From contig CALCJM010000008.1 in NCBI GenBank assembly GCA_937967505.1, positions 53,130-117,129 of the forward strand: 64,000 bases of DNA. The letters run 5' to 3'. Below the pieces are notes generated by a model. That model ran no database searches, was not told where the DNA came from, and was given only the letters and a program-made list of their open reading frames with translations. The first letter of the stretch is position 1, and each line of letters begins with the position of its first letter. This document shows, one piece after another, positions 52,431 through 61,914 of the stretch. The position numbers were made by a program, and so were the translations under genes. This DNA is from an uncultured Pirellulaceae bacterium (GTDB lineage: Bacteria; Planctomycetota; Planctomycetia; Pirellulales; Pirellulaceae).

Positions 52431-54476
52431 ATGTCAACTTCGACTGTCGACATTCAGCAATCCGCCGTCAATACCATTCGAACCCTCTCGATGGACGCCG
52501 TGCAGGCCGCCAACAGTGGTCACCCCGGAACTCCCATGGCGCTGGCTCCGCTGACCTATCAACTGTGGAACCATCACCTGAACTACAATCCGGCTCAGCC
52601 CCAATGGATGGGACGCGACCGCTTCATTCTGTCCTGCGGTCACGCGTCGATGCTGTTGTACTCGATGATCCACCTTTCCGAAGTTGCCCAAACGGACAAG
52701 GGCGGCAATTTGACCGACGGCAAATCGATCACGATCGACGACATTAAAAATTTTCGCCAAATGAACAGTCCCTGTGCAGGTCACCCCGAATTTGGCCACG
52801 CCGCCGGTATCGAAACCACCACCGGTCCACTCGGGCAGGGGCTGGGCAACAGCGTCGGCACCGCGATCGCGGCCAAGTGGTTGGGTGCGACCTACAACCG
52901 ACCGGGTTACGACCTGTTTGACTTCGACACCTACGTCGTTTGTAGCGACGGCGACGTGATGGAAGGAATCGGCTGCGAAGCGGCGTCTCTGGCCGGTCAC
53001 CTGAAGCTGTCCAACCTTTGCTGGGTCTACGACGACAACGAAATCACTATTGAAGGCCGCACAGAACTGGCATTCAGTGAAAACGTCAAAGGGCGATTTG
53101 AAGCGTTGGGCTGGCAGGTCATTACGATCGACGACGCGAACGATCTGTGCGCTCTCGCGGCGGCATATAAGAAGTTCCAAGATACCGACGACAAACCGAC
53201 ACTGATCATTGTCAAAAGCATCATCGGGTTCGGTGCCCCCAACAAACAGGACACCTCCGGGGCTCACGGTTCTCCGCTGGGAGAGGATGAGATCAAACTG
53301 GCAAAGGAGAACTACGGTTGGTCCGCGGAGAAGTTCCATGTCCCCGATGAAGTCTACGAAGACTTCCGCAACCACCTGGGCACACGTGGTGGCGAAGCGT
53401 TTTCGGCCTGGAACGAAAAGTTTGAGGCCTATAAGAAAGAGTTCGCCAAAGAAGCGGCAGAACTGCAAGGCATCCAGAGTGACACCTTGCCAGAGGGCTG
53501 GCAGGATGCGCTGCCGGTGTTTGAGGCCGATGAAAAGGGCATGGCCACGCGCGCCAGTTCCGGAAAAGTTCTGCAAGAGGTTTGTAAGGCGATTCCCTGG
53601 TTTATCGGTGGTTCGGCGGACTTGGCGGGATCCAACAAATCAAACAACGACGATCCCGCTGCCGGCCACTTCGGTGCCGATGACTACTCAGGGAAAAACT
53701 TTCACTTCGGCATCCGCGAACATGTAATGGCGGCGATCTGTAACGGCATGTCGCTGTCGGGCATCCGGGCTTACGGTGCGACTTTCTTTGTCTTCACCGA
53801 TTACCTGCGTCCCAGCTTGCGTTTAAGCAGCATCATGCATCAACCGGTCTTCTACATCATGACACATGATTCAATCGGACTTGGTGAAGACGGTCCCACA
53901 CACCAACCGGTGGAACACATGGCTGCCTGTCGCTCGATCCCCGGTGTGCTCGTGATGCGACCGGGCGACGCCAACGAGGTTTCCAAGTGTTATCAAGCAG
54001 CACTGGAAAACAACAAACGGCCAACCGTAATTGTTTTGTCGCGTCAAAATATGCCGACCTTCGATCGTTCGGTTTACGGCGCGGCCGACGGCGTGTTAAA
54101 AGGGGCCTACATCCTGAAGGATACCGACGGAACACCCGATGCAATTCTGATGGGCACCGGCAGTGAACTGGTGCTGTGTGTTCAGGCCGCCGAACAACTC
54201 GAATCGCAGGGCCTCCAGACACGTGTGGTCAGCGTACCTTGTTGGGAACTGTTTGACGATCAGTCTGACGAATATCGAGAATCGGTGCTGCCGTCGTCGG
54301 TGACCAATCGCGTGGCAGTCGAGGCCGGCATCAAGATGGGATGGGAGAAATACCTAGGCACGGCGGGCAAGTTTGTCGGCATGAACAGCTTCGGCGGATC
54401 GGCTCCTTTTGAGGAACTGTACGAGCACTTCGGCATCACCGCGAAAGCGATTGTCGCTGCGGCCGGCGGCAAGTAG
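52431..54476 (+). CDS. tkt: Transketolase
   Basis: From ATG 52431 the 681 residues give a complete transketolase. TPP-binding GDGDVMEG-like segment (VVCSDGDVMEGIGCEAASLAG), the earlier DAVQAANSGHPGTPM and GPLGQGLGNSVGTAIA, and the pyrimidine-domain THDSIGLGEDGPTHQPVEH are all present. It moves two-carbon units in the pentose phosphate pathway. The frame is open to 52353, but the extra 26 residues are not family-like. It lies between two squalene-cyclase-like repeat genes, with no functional link obvious. Confidence 0.96.
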   Translation: MSTSTVDIQQSAVNTIRTLSMDAVQAANSGHPGTPMALAPLTYQLWNHHLNYNPAQPQWMGRDRFILSCGHASMLLYSMIHLSEVAQTDKGGNLTDGKSITIDDIKNFRQMNSPCAGHPEFGHAAGIETTTGPLGQGLGNSVGTAIAAKWLGATYNRPGYDLFDFDTYVVCSDGDVMEGIGCEAASLAGHLKLSNLCWVYDDNEITIEGRTELAFSENVKGRFEALGWQVITIDDANDLCALAAAYKKFQDTDDKPTLIIVKSIIGFGAPNKQDTSGAHGSPLGEDEIKLAKENYGWSAEKFHVPDEVYEDFRNHLGTRGGEAFSAWNEKFEAYKKEFAKEAAELQGIQSDTLPEGWQDALPVFEADEKGMATRASSGKVLQEVCKAIPWFIGGSADLAGSNKSNNDDPAAGHFGADDYSGKNFHFGIREHVMAAICNGMSLSGIRAYGATFFVFTDYLRPSLRLSSIMHQPVFYIMTHDSIGLGEDGPTHQPVEHMAACRSIPGVLVMRPGDANEVSKCYQAALENNKRPTVIVLSRQNMPTFDRSVYGAADGVLKGAYILKDTDGTPDAILMGTGSELVLCVQAAEQLESQGLQTRVVSVPCWELFDDQSDEYRESVLPSSVTNRVAVEAGIKMGWEKYLGTAGKFVGMNSFGGSAPFEELYEHFGITAKAIVAAAGGK

Positions 54477-54612
54477 AAAACCTTGGATGCAGGAACTCAT
54501 GGCGTGGGTCGGATTCCGTCTTGGTACACGGTGGAATCCGCGCCCTGCCCTGCCCTGCTCAAACTGGTCCAACTTGGTCCAGCTCGCTCGATTCCACCGG
54601 CTCATATTTTGA

Positions 54613-54712
54613 GTAACACGTCGGTTGGACGTCCACGTCCGACCTGTCTGCCTGGATCAGGAAACCTTCCACCGGATGAACGGACGTAGACGCCCATCCG
54701 ACGTGCGTTAGC
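54613..54712. repeat. Palindromic repeat (GTCGG...CCGAC family)
   Basis: The left arm at 54613-54641 (ACACGTCGGTTGGACGTCCA...) and the right arm at 54681-54712 (...GCCCATCCGACGTGCGTTAG) are inverted repeats of about 30 bases at roughly 80% identity, separated by 39 bases. It fills the gap between the convergent transketolase and squalene-cyclase-like genes. It is distinct in sequence from the other two families. Confidence 0.6.
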
Positions 54713-54748
54713 CAGCAACCGCCGGCATTCACTTTCAGTGACGCAATT

Positions 54749-56863
54749 TTACCGCAACTCATTGCGGCGATTGCGTTGGGCCACGTCGTATACCGGCAGA
54801 TACCGGTAATAGACCTCCAACGTCAAGGCGCCCATTGCGGTTGAATAGGCGCGGCCGCCATACCCGGCCCACAATCCAACAGGATCCCAACTGCCTTCGT
54901 CGGGACCACTGGTCCGTTGTAGCGTCAGCAGCGTCGCCTTCATCTGCCGGTTCCACTGGTTCCAGGCATCGCCACCGCTGATGTACATCGCCAGCGTTCC
55001 GTAGTACCAGTAGTACATGTTGACACGGTCAGGCGTAGGCAAACTCTTGGCCATGCGTTGCTGGGCTTCCTGAACTGTCAGCCTCGATAGCCTTTGCCCC
55101 AGCAAATTCCTGCACACCAATGCCTCGGCCGTCATCGTCGTATTGGGGCCTTGTCCCGGTCGGTAGGCGGCGACGCCTTTGTGAGGACTGATGCAACACG
55201 CGTCCAAAAACTGCACCATTTTCTGTTTGCTGAAACGCGGAACATCAATCCCTCCTGCCTCGGCACTGTGCAATGCCAACACCTGCCAGCCAAATTGGCT
55301 CATGTCACCTTCGTCACCCGGTTGATATCGCCAGCCGCCATCCCTAGGGTTTTGAGCCTGCAAAGAGAAATTGACACCGCGCTGGGCCGGCACGGCCAGT
55401 CGCCGATCCCCCGTCATCGCATACGCTTCGCTGATCGCCAGTAGCGACATGCTGTGGCAGTACATTCGGGCAAACAGCTTTGCCCGGCCGGCAAGGTCGC
55501 CATTTGATTTTTGTTCCGAAACGATATACTCCAACGCGTGCTGGATCACGTGCTGGTAGGGTCCCTCCAGATGGGTGTGACCATTGGCCAAAAACGCCAA
55601 TACCGCCAATGCCGTGATACCCGAATCCGATTGACTGCCGGCCCCCTCGCGGTCATGTCCCAGCACACGATCCTCTCGCCCACCACCCAGCTTCCTTGGA
55701 TTCCAACGCCCGTCACGTGATTGATTGTTGGCCAGCCATTGCAATGCTCTGGTGACCGCACGTTCGGTTTCCGGAGAACCACCGCGCTCAATCACCGTCT
55801 GCATTCGATTGGCTGCCGTCCGTAACGAATAAACTTGCGGCAGCGGCTGTCCGTCGGCGCGGCGAGGCGCTATCGCGTCGTCCCGGGCGACCGCTCGAAA
55901 CGCGTCATTATCTGAATCTGCCGCTGCGATTTCCGGTGGCGCTGGCATCTGCGGTGATCGTGGTGCACCTTCCAACGCTGCGTCGGTTGATGGTTGAAAC
56001 GTGCCGGTCGCGGTGATTTTCACGGCGGGATCCTCCGTCAGCGGTCGGGATGGCTGAAACTGCCCTGCGGCAACCGGCGGTGCCCGGAAGCGATCATCAC
56101 TTCCGGCATTGATCGCAGATTCCTCGAAGGTGTTCGCAAACGCCTCCAGCGTCGCAACGGGAGCCAGTGCGTCACGCTGTTGAGTATCACCGGACTCGCT
56201 GGCGATCGGCTGTTGCGGTACGGAAACTGCCGCGATTTCCGGCCGGGATTGCGGAACAGGCATCAGCGCCGGCGGCTGACTTGCGACAACGGCGGCCGAT
56301 GGAATCGGTTCAGGCAACGCGAACTCCGGCATTGTCGGCGGCCGGGTGGTGTTGCGCGGGATGCCTTTCAAAAGGTTCCGTTGCGGCACAATCCGATCGA
56401 CAGAAACCAGCGCCGAAGAAATTCCGGGACGGTCGAGTTCGTCGGTTGGAACGAGACTGGGCAGCGGTGACTGTACCGAGAAATTGTCCCACCCATTTTC
56501 GGCGGCAGGGCCGGCAAGCTCCCCTGCATCAGCGACAGATTTCGTGGCCGCCTCTCCAGAGTCGGCTTGGAAGTTGACTCGCATCGGTTCAGAAAGTGCT
56601 AACTGGTCTTTCTTTTTGTAGGTAATCAGGTGCGTTCCCCAAGCATATCCGATCAGCAGCACGTGAGCCATCACCGATAGGATCACGCACTTCCAGACCG
56701 GTCGTGATGCCCCCCAGCGTGTCAACGCAAGCGTCAATAGTCCGATCGCCAAAACTCCCGATCCCGTCAACAACAGTATTTGCAGGTTGGTGCTGCTAAA
56801 GCACCACTGGAGCAGTTGTTCGATGGAGTTTGCTAGGAGAAACATTGATTTGCGTGTTGTCAA
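54749..56863 (-). CDS. Membrane-anchored squalene-cyclase-like repeat protein
   Basis: The 704 residues have two N-terminal transmembrane helices (about 27-47, ILLLTGSGVLAIGLLTLAL, and 58-76, WKCVILSVMAHVLLIGYAW), a long Pro/Ala-rich disordered linker (about 95-365), and a C-terminal alpha-alpha repeat domain (about 370-690) with QWLANNQSRDGRWNP, LAFLANGHTHLEGPY and NPRDGGWRYQPGDEG. There is no cyclase DXDD. The topology, with helices and linker facing the periplasm, resembles a TonB-like arm. It heads the set of ExbD, ExbB and TPR genes on the same strand, suggesting one machine. Confidence 0.8.
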   Translation of the reverse strand: MTTRKSMFLLANSIEQLLQWCFSSTNLQILLLTGSGVLAIGLLTLALTRWGASRPVWKCVILSVMAHVLLIGYAWGTHLITYKKKDQLALSEPMRVNFQADSGEAATKSVADAGELAGPAAENGWDNFSVQSPLPSLVPTDELDRPGISSALVSVDRIVPQRNLLKGIPRNTTRPPTMPEFALPEPIPSAAVVASQPPALMPVPQSRPEIAAVSVPQQPIASESGDTQQRDALAPVATLEAFANTFEESAINAGSDDRFRAPPVAAGQFQPSRPLTEDPAVKITATGTFQPSTDAALEGAPRSPQMPAPPEIAAADSDNDAFRAVARDDAIAPRRADGQPLPQVYSLRTAANRMQTVIERGGSPETERAVTRALQWLANNQSRDGRWNPRKLGGGREDRVLGHDREGAGSQSDSGITALAVLAFLANGHTHLEGPYQHVIQHALEYIVSEQKSNGDLAGRAKLFARMYCHSMSLLAISEAYAMTGDRRLAVPAQRGVNFSLQAQNPRDGGWRYQPGDEGDMSQFGWQVLALHSAEAGGIDVPRFSKQKMVQFLDACCISPHKGVAAYRPGQGPNTTMTAEALVCRNLLGQRLSRLTVQEAQQRMAKSLPTPDRVNMYYWYYGTLAMYISGGDAWNQWNRQMKATLLTLQRTSGPDEGSWDPVGLWAGYGGRAYSTAMGALTLEVYYRYLPVYDVAQRNRRNELR

Positions 56864-56949
56864 TTTCCAATAAGAGTTATTGTTAGTCGATTGTTATGGC
56901 TCGACTATCAGAGCACTTTTCCCTGGCAGCCCTATGCCACGCCGGCGAT

Positions 56950-57384
56950 CTATCGGACGACACCTTCGCCACTGCTACTGACGGCGATGTTCAGATCGCG
57001 AATCTTGACGCGCTCACAGGTCGCAATCACCTGGGCGACCCGTTCAAACTGGCTGGTGCGGTCGCCCCGAACCACAACGCCCAGTTTTTGATACTGTTCG
57101 CGCGCTGTAGCCAGTTGCGATTCCAGTTCGGCCAGCGAGACCGGTTGTTGATCAAGCGTAATTTTTCCATCGGTATAGACATTAACGATTCGCTTGTCCG
57201 GGGCAGATGTCAGTGCCTGGGCATTCTGAACCTGCGGCACCTTGAGTGCGATATCCCGTTCGGCCTGATCCAAATCACTGAACCGAGAACCCACCATAAA
57301 GAAAATGATCAGCAGGAAAACGATGTCGATCATGGGCGTCAGATTGATCTGGGTTTGATCGTCTTGTTGGGTTTTAAGTGGCAT
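56950..57384 (-). CDS. exbD: Biopolymer transport protein ExbD/TolR
   Basis: The 144 residues are typical ExbD/TolR: cytoplasmic start MPLKTQQDDQTQINLTPMIDIVFLLIIFF, with the conserved Asp in the transmembrane helix (PMIDIVF) that binds protons, and a periplasmic domain (RIVNVYTDGKITLDQQ). It forms the ion-driven motor with ExbB/TolQ. Neighbouring genes are the ExbB-like protein and the squalene-cyclase-like arm, so the motor probably drives an envelope process; no classical TonB is nearby. Confidence 0.92.
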   Translation of the reverse strand: MPLKTQQDDQTQINLTPMIDIVFLLIIFFMVGSRFSDLDQAERDIALKVPQVQNAQALTSAPDKRIVNVYTDGKITLDQQPVSLAELESQLATAREQYQKLGVVVRGDRTSQFERVAQVIATCERVKIRDLNIAVSSSGEGVVR

Positions 57385-57449
57385 GTGATACCGAAAATAC
57401 AGTTAAATATACGGGAGCGTTATATGGTATTTTTCGAGACGATAAGGAG

Positions 57450-58406
57450 TTACGCCGCTTTGGATTTGGTGGAACGCGTCGGCTTTTTTGCCGAAAGCGT
57501 CTCGGCGGAGATCAGATTGACCACTTTCATTCCCAACGAATCGATTTCCATCACATGTTTGTCAACGCGACTGGAGAAAAACAGATAAGCAATCAATGCC
57601 GGTATGGCAACGGTCATGCCGGCCGCCGTCGTCAATAGCGCCTGGCTGATTCCGGTTGCAATCATGGCTTTGGGATCCCCCATCGAGGCATCGACGTTGG
57701 CGATCGCATCAAATGCGTTGATCATTCCCAACACCGTTCCCAACATCCCCAACAGGGGACATACGGTGGCCACACCGTTGATCAATCTCAGGTAGCTCCG
57801 CAACCGGCTGGAGGTGCGCTCGCCTTCGTCCAGCACTGCCTGTTCCACCTCGACGGCAGGTCGTCCCCATTTGTGCACACCGGCGGCAAACACATGGGCA
57901 ATCGGGCTGTTGTTTCTCTCACATAGTTCGATCGCCGACTGGCGGCTGAGATCACCGTTTTCCAGCTGGTCCAACAGACGCGTGCAAAACGGCCCCGGAA
58001 TAACCCGTGCCTTTCTCAGGCTGATCATGCGTTCAAAAATGAATACGACCAGAACAAACGAACACAACAGGATGGGGACCATCAGAATGCCGCCACTGCG
58101 AAGTACATCGAACAGGCGTTTCGACGCCGCACCAACGCCATTGCCTCCCGATTGTGGCAACAGAGTGCTCTGACCGGCGTCACTGGCTGCCGTTGGAAGC
58201 ACGTCAGCGGTGGTTGCAGGTTCGACAACCTGCTGCGGAATCTCGAAACCGGTCAACGGTTCACCACCGACTTGCTGGGCCAATGCAGAGGGCACGTTCC
58301 ACAAAAGTACCAGTACGAACAGCACTGTGAGATTGACGGCACCGTGGCATAGTAATCGCGCTATTTTCTCACGCGTAACGGATAGACTCTTGTTGATGAT
58401 GTGCAT
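57450..58406 (-). CDS. exbB: MotA/TolQ/ExbB-type proton channel
   Basis: The 318 residues have a signal-like segment (VLFVLVLLWNVPSALA), a second TM helix (VPILLCSFVLVVFIFERM) and the two C-terminal helices typical of ExbB: VCPLLGMLGTVLGMINAFDAIA and ISQALLTTAAGMTVAIPALIAYLFF. The extended N-terminal periplasmic region is a planctomycete feature of TolQ-like proteins. Partner of the ExbD gene, 65 bases apart, in the same operon with the TPR gene (gap 32 bases). Confidence 0.92.
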   Translation of the reverse strand: MHIINKSLSVTREKIARLLCHGAVNLTVLFVLVLLWNVPSALAQQVGGEPLTGFEIPQQVVEPATTADVLPTAASDAGQSTLLPQSGGNGVGAASKRLFDVLRSGGILMVPILLCSFVLVVFIFERMISLRKARVIPGPFCTRLLDQLENGDLSRQSAIELCERNNSPIAHVFAAGVHKWGRPAVEVEQAVLDEGERTSSRLRSYLRLINGVATVCPLLGMLGTVLGMINAFDAIANVDASMGDPKAMIATGISQALLTTAAGMTVAIPALIAYLFFSSRVDKHVMEIDSLGMKVVNLISAETLSAKKPTRSTKSKAA

Positions 58407-58438
58407 GGCAATATCCTAAGTTCAACGGCGGACGTTGA

Positions 58439-61400
58439 TTATCGGCGTTTCAGTTCTGCGTTGGGCTGAGAAGGGGCTTGAGCCTGTCGTTCGATCAGGA
58501 CAAGGCGCTGTTTGGCTTGACCGGCCAGCACGGATTGTGGGAATCGTTCAATCAACTGCGTGTAGAGCCTGGCGGCGTGCTTCCAGTTGCCCAAGTGCTC
58601 CTGACACTTGCCGGCCTGAAGGATCGCAGCCGTTTTCCATTGGGCAAAACTGTAGTTTGCATCGACTTTGCGGTACGACTCAATGGCCGCAGTGTAGTTT
58701 TCCCGGTGAAAATAAATCTCACCGATCCGCCATTGAGCGATCGCGGCGGTTTCTGTTTTGTTACCCGGATTAGAATCAATCACCGCACTGTACTTCTCCC
58801 GCGCCTGACTTAGCAGGCCACGCGTTTCCAGTTCTCGTGCTTGGACAAAGGTAAACTCATACGTGTGGGGGAAATCACCAAAGGTCGCCAGCCCATCCTC
58901 CGCGACGGCGGCCGCATCGGTCCAGCGCCCCAGTTTCCCCAGACACTGTGCCAGTCGCAGCCGCACCCACGGCCGCAATGATGCCTCCAGCAGCACATCT
59001 TCCACAAGCGACGCGAACTCCTGCGAGGATTGGTTGTACAACGCCTGCTGATACAATGATTCGGCCAGCCAATAGACGGCCTTGCTGGTCCTGCCAGAGG
59101 CGTCTGGACTTGCGTCGCGCTCATCAGCGCTACCTTTGACGATCTTCATCAGCCGCGTCACTTCCGGCCAATCCTTTGCTTCCGCCGCCAGTTGGCATTT
59201 AAGTAACATCGTTCTGTCAGTGATCTGTTCTGAGACATGCTCATTGTTCAAAATTCTGTCCGCCAACGCGTCCGCCGCAACAGCCTCGCCAGCGCGAACC
59301 TGTCTTGATGCGATACGTAGCGCCGCGTCAGCCCAATACTTGCTGTCCGGATACTGATCCACAAGGCGACTAAATCGGGCCATGGCCTCTTCTGCCTGGT
59401 CCAGATCCACCAAGACCCAACCAAGCTGATACAGTGATTCGTCTTCGGCCCGGTTTCCGGGTTGCTGCAATTGCTCTTTTAGCAAATCGCGTGCGCGTTC
59501 CAGATTGCTGCGACCACCAATCGACTGCAACAGGCGGACCTTCCGCAGCCGCGCGACATTGGCAGCGTCCGAATTTTCATAATGCTGTATCACCAGCGCG
59601 TACATCTCGGCGGCCTCGGCTGCTAGGCCAGCGTCATCCAAGAACTTCGCACGTGCCATCGCCGCGTTTCGTGAAAACTGGCTGTCCGGGTATTCGTCGA
59701 TCAGACGTTTAAAAAAGCTCAAGGCTTTGGGATGATCCATCGATTCCATGTTCACCCATGCCAGCCCCGAAAGCCCCCGGGTGACAACAGGCTGACTATT
59801 CCCGCCCGCGACCATCGCCTGATAAAATGTTTCAGCGGCGTCTTTGTGATTCGCCTCCCACGCTTTCTCCGCCAGGTACCGGGTTGTCTCGGTGATCATC
59901 TCATCAGCGCCTAGGTCCTGCATGACAGAAAATGCGTGTTGGGCATCATCCCACTGTTTTAGTTCAACAAAACACAACGCCAGTTCACAGCTGGCACGGA
60001 CGGCCTCTTCGCCTTCCTCACTGTTGCGTAGATATTCATGATAGTGTTCGACGGCACGGGAAAACTGCTGCTGGCCAAAGTGTGCCGTGCCGCGTGCCAA
60101 AGATATCAACGCACTCAAATCCGCAGACCGATTGTATGCCTCAGCCAGTTCCAGCTCTTTTAGCGCTTCATCGTATTGCCGCAAACCAAGGTGCCCAAGG
60201 CTTTTCAAATACAACCAATTCGATCGTTGGCTGCGCAGATTGGGCGTGACATCGCCGTCATCCTGTGGTGCCGTTTTCTTCAATAGCATGTGAAAGGTTT
60301 CGAGCGTTTGTGCGTAGTCCCCCCGGGCATAAAACGCCCGACCGGCCAATTCAGCCGCCACAACCAGCTGCTGACTTTCCGGATCCGTCTTTCGCAGGCG
60401 TTTGAACATGGCCAATACGCGATCGGATCGCCCGGCCTGATGGTGCAGCCGAATCTCAAGGGCACACGCAGTCTCACAGAGCGGATGTTGCGGATACCAG
60501 GTTTGCAGTTTGTCCAACCAGATACAGGCCAATTCATTGCGTTCGATCTTGTTGGCCGCAATCGCACCCTCAAACAGCAGAACGCTACCGGTTGATTCCG
60601 GCATTGGTGAATCGGCAAACGCCACCATCAGTGCAGAGACAAGTTCCACTGCGGCAGCGTGGTTGCCGCTGGCTATCTCCGCACGCGCCAGCCAATACCC
60701 GCACTCAATTTTGGTTTCTCCGGTGGAGCGGTCAAGTGCGTTGGCCAGCATTGTCACGGCCGCCGGATATTGCTCATTCTCAAAGGCAACAATCCCCAAT
60801 CGCAGCTTCGCACGACCAATGACAGCCTTGTGTTCCGCACTATTGCTGTCGCTGTCGCTGACGGCGGTGTACAGCTCCAACGCACGGGTCGTTTCACCAA
60901 GCGCCTGTAGTGCATTTGCAAGGCCCATTTGGTTATCAACCTTCATCGCGCTGTCGGGGTACAGCCTCAACGCCAAAGAAAAAGCGGCTTTGGCCAGTTG
61001 AGGCTCCGAACGATTCAGACGCAGTTGTCCCAAATACGGTAACGCAAATTCGACCAGTTCGTGCTGTGGATAGTCGTGAGTAAATTTTTCAAGAATGCGT
61101 AACGCTTCTTCGTGTTGGTCGGTACGCCATGCACATTCGCCCATGCGAAAGGTTGCCCGAGCGGTAAATGCGTTACGTGGATTGGTATGAACAAATTTTT
61201 TGTACCACGGGTACGCCGATTCAAAATCATTTTGCTGAACCCATGATTCACCCAGAAAGAAATTTGCCGCCGCTGCCTGTTTCGCGTCGCCATGTTTCTC
61301 GATGTAAGATTCGAACGCGATCGCCGCTTCATGCCAGCGCTGTTGTCCGTACAGATCGGCCGCCGCCGCGAATTCACTGTCCAGTGTCTGTGCGTCTGCG

Positions 61401-61531
61401 TTGGCCGGGTGCCGGGCCGTTTGAGAGCAGACGCGAGTAGAAAAATCTGCCGGTGGGCAGACGACCGTCCACGCCGCCACTCCCAACAGCAGCGACGAAG
61501 CGAGTTTCCTTATCGACATAGGCTGAGTCAT
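58439..61531 (-). CDS. Giant secreted TPR-repeat protein
   Basis: I start at ATG 61531; ATG 61519 also fits. Signal peptide ASSLLLGVAAWTVV precedes about 1,030 residues of TPR repeats, for example QRWHEAAIAFESYIEKHGD, ALRILEKFTHDYPQHE, and ARFSRLVDQYPDSKYWADAA. The C-terminus repeats WRIGEIYFHRENYTAAIESYRKV. The architecture is that of YbgF/BamD-like periplasmic scaffolds, only much longer. Same strand as ExbB/ExbD and the squalene-cyclase-like protein, so it may be the periplasmic scaffold of that motor. Function not known. Confidence 0.85.
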   Translation of the reverse strand: MTQPMSIRKLASSLLLGVAAWTVVCPPADFSTRVCSQTARHPANADAQTLDSEFAAAADLYGQQRWHEAAIAFESYIEKHGDAKQAAAANFFLGESWVQQNDFESAYPWYKKFVHTNPRNAFTARATFRMGECAWRTDQHEEALRILEKFTHDYPQHELVEFALPYLGQLRLNRSEPQLAKAAFSLALRLYPDSAMKVDNQMGLANALQALGETTRALELYTAVSDSDSNSAEHKAVIGRAKLRLGIVAFENEQYPAAVTMLANALDRSTGETKIECGYWLARAEIASGNHAAAVELVSALMVAFADSPMPESTGSVLLFEGAIAANKIERNELACIWLDKLQTWYPQHPLCETACALEIRLHHQAGRSDRVLAMFKRLRKTDPESQQLVVAAELAGRAFYARGDYAQTLETFHMLLKKTAPQDDGDVTPNLRSQRSNWLYLKSLGHLGLRQYDEALKELELAEAYNRSADLSALISLARGTAHFGQQQFSRAVEHYHEYLRNSEEGEEAVRASCELALCFVELKQWDDAQHAFSVMQDLGADEMITETTRYLAEKAWEANHKDAAETFYQAMVAGGNSQPVVTRGLSGLAWVNMESMDHPKALSFFKRLIDEYPDSQFSRNAAMARAKFLDDAGLAAEAAEMYALVIQHYENSDAANVARLRKVRLLQSIGGRSNLERARDLLKEQLQQPGNRAEDESLYQLGWVLVDLDQAEEAMARFSRLVDQYPDSKYWADAALRIASRQVRAGEAVAADALADRILNNEHVSEQITDRTMLLKCQLAAEAKDWPEVTRLMKIVKGSADERDASPDASGRTSKAVYWLAESLYQQALYNQSSQEFASLVEDVLLEASLRPWVRLRLAQCLGKLGRWTDAAAVAEDGLATFGDFPHTYEFTFVQARELETRGLLSQAREKYSAVIDSNPGNKTETAAIAQWRIGEIYFHRENYTAAIESYRKVDANYSFAQWKTAAILQAGKCQEHLGNWKHAARLYTQLIERFPQSVLAGQAKQRLVLIERQAQAPSQPNAELKRR

Positions 61532-61914
61532 CAAGACGCTCGGATATAAAGTACAGCGGGACAAAGGGCACCGGTTGCATTTTGGTTTTGACCAAAGCGG
61601 GGCCTGAACAACCCCGAATACAAGCGGCGGACGCGACAATCGTTGCAACGAGCAAAGTCGTCACATTCGAAAACGTCTCTCGTGGTATCGACGGGCAGAG
61701 TGCCTGAGATCAACGCGAACTTCGTCGAGGCCGCAATTCGATTGCACTGATATCGCAAAGCGTACCAGTCAGACAAAATAGGCAGTTTGGGTCTGCTGTC
61801 ACTATTTCGGACGCCATCTATTTCGTGGCGACGTTCACCAGAGCGTGAATCGCCCTAACATTGGCTCCAACGATTGATCGCCCCGACCGTCGGGGACTGC
61901 CGTCAGTGAGTAGA
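61532..61914. other. Intergenic region between the TPR gene and a hypothetical gene
   Basis: The 383 bases carry a single arm of the CGTGGC repeat family at 61821-61853 (TTTCGTGGCGACGTTCACCA...). No gene or strong promoter is visible. Confidence 0.4.
61821..61853. repeat. Single arm of the CGTGGC palindromic family
   Basis: TCGTGGCGACGTTCACCAGA followed by GCGTGAATCGCC matches the left arm at 50837 with several substitutions. No matching right arm; probably a decayed copy. Confidence 0.35.
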
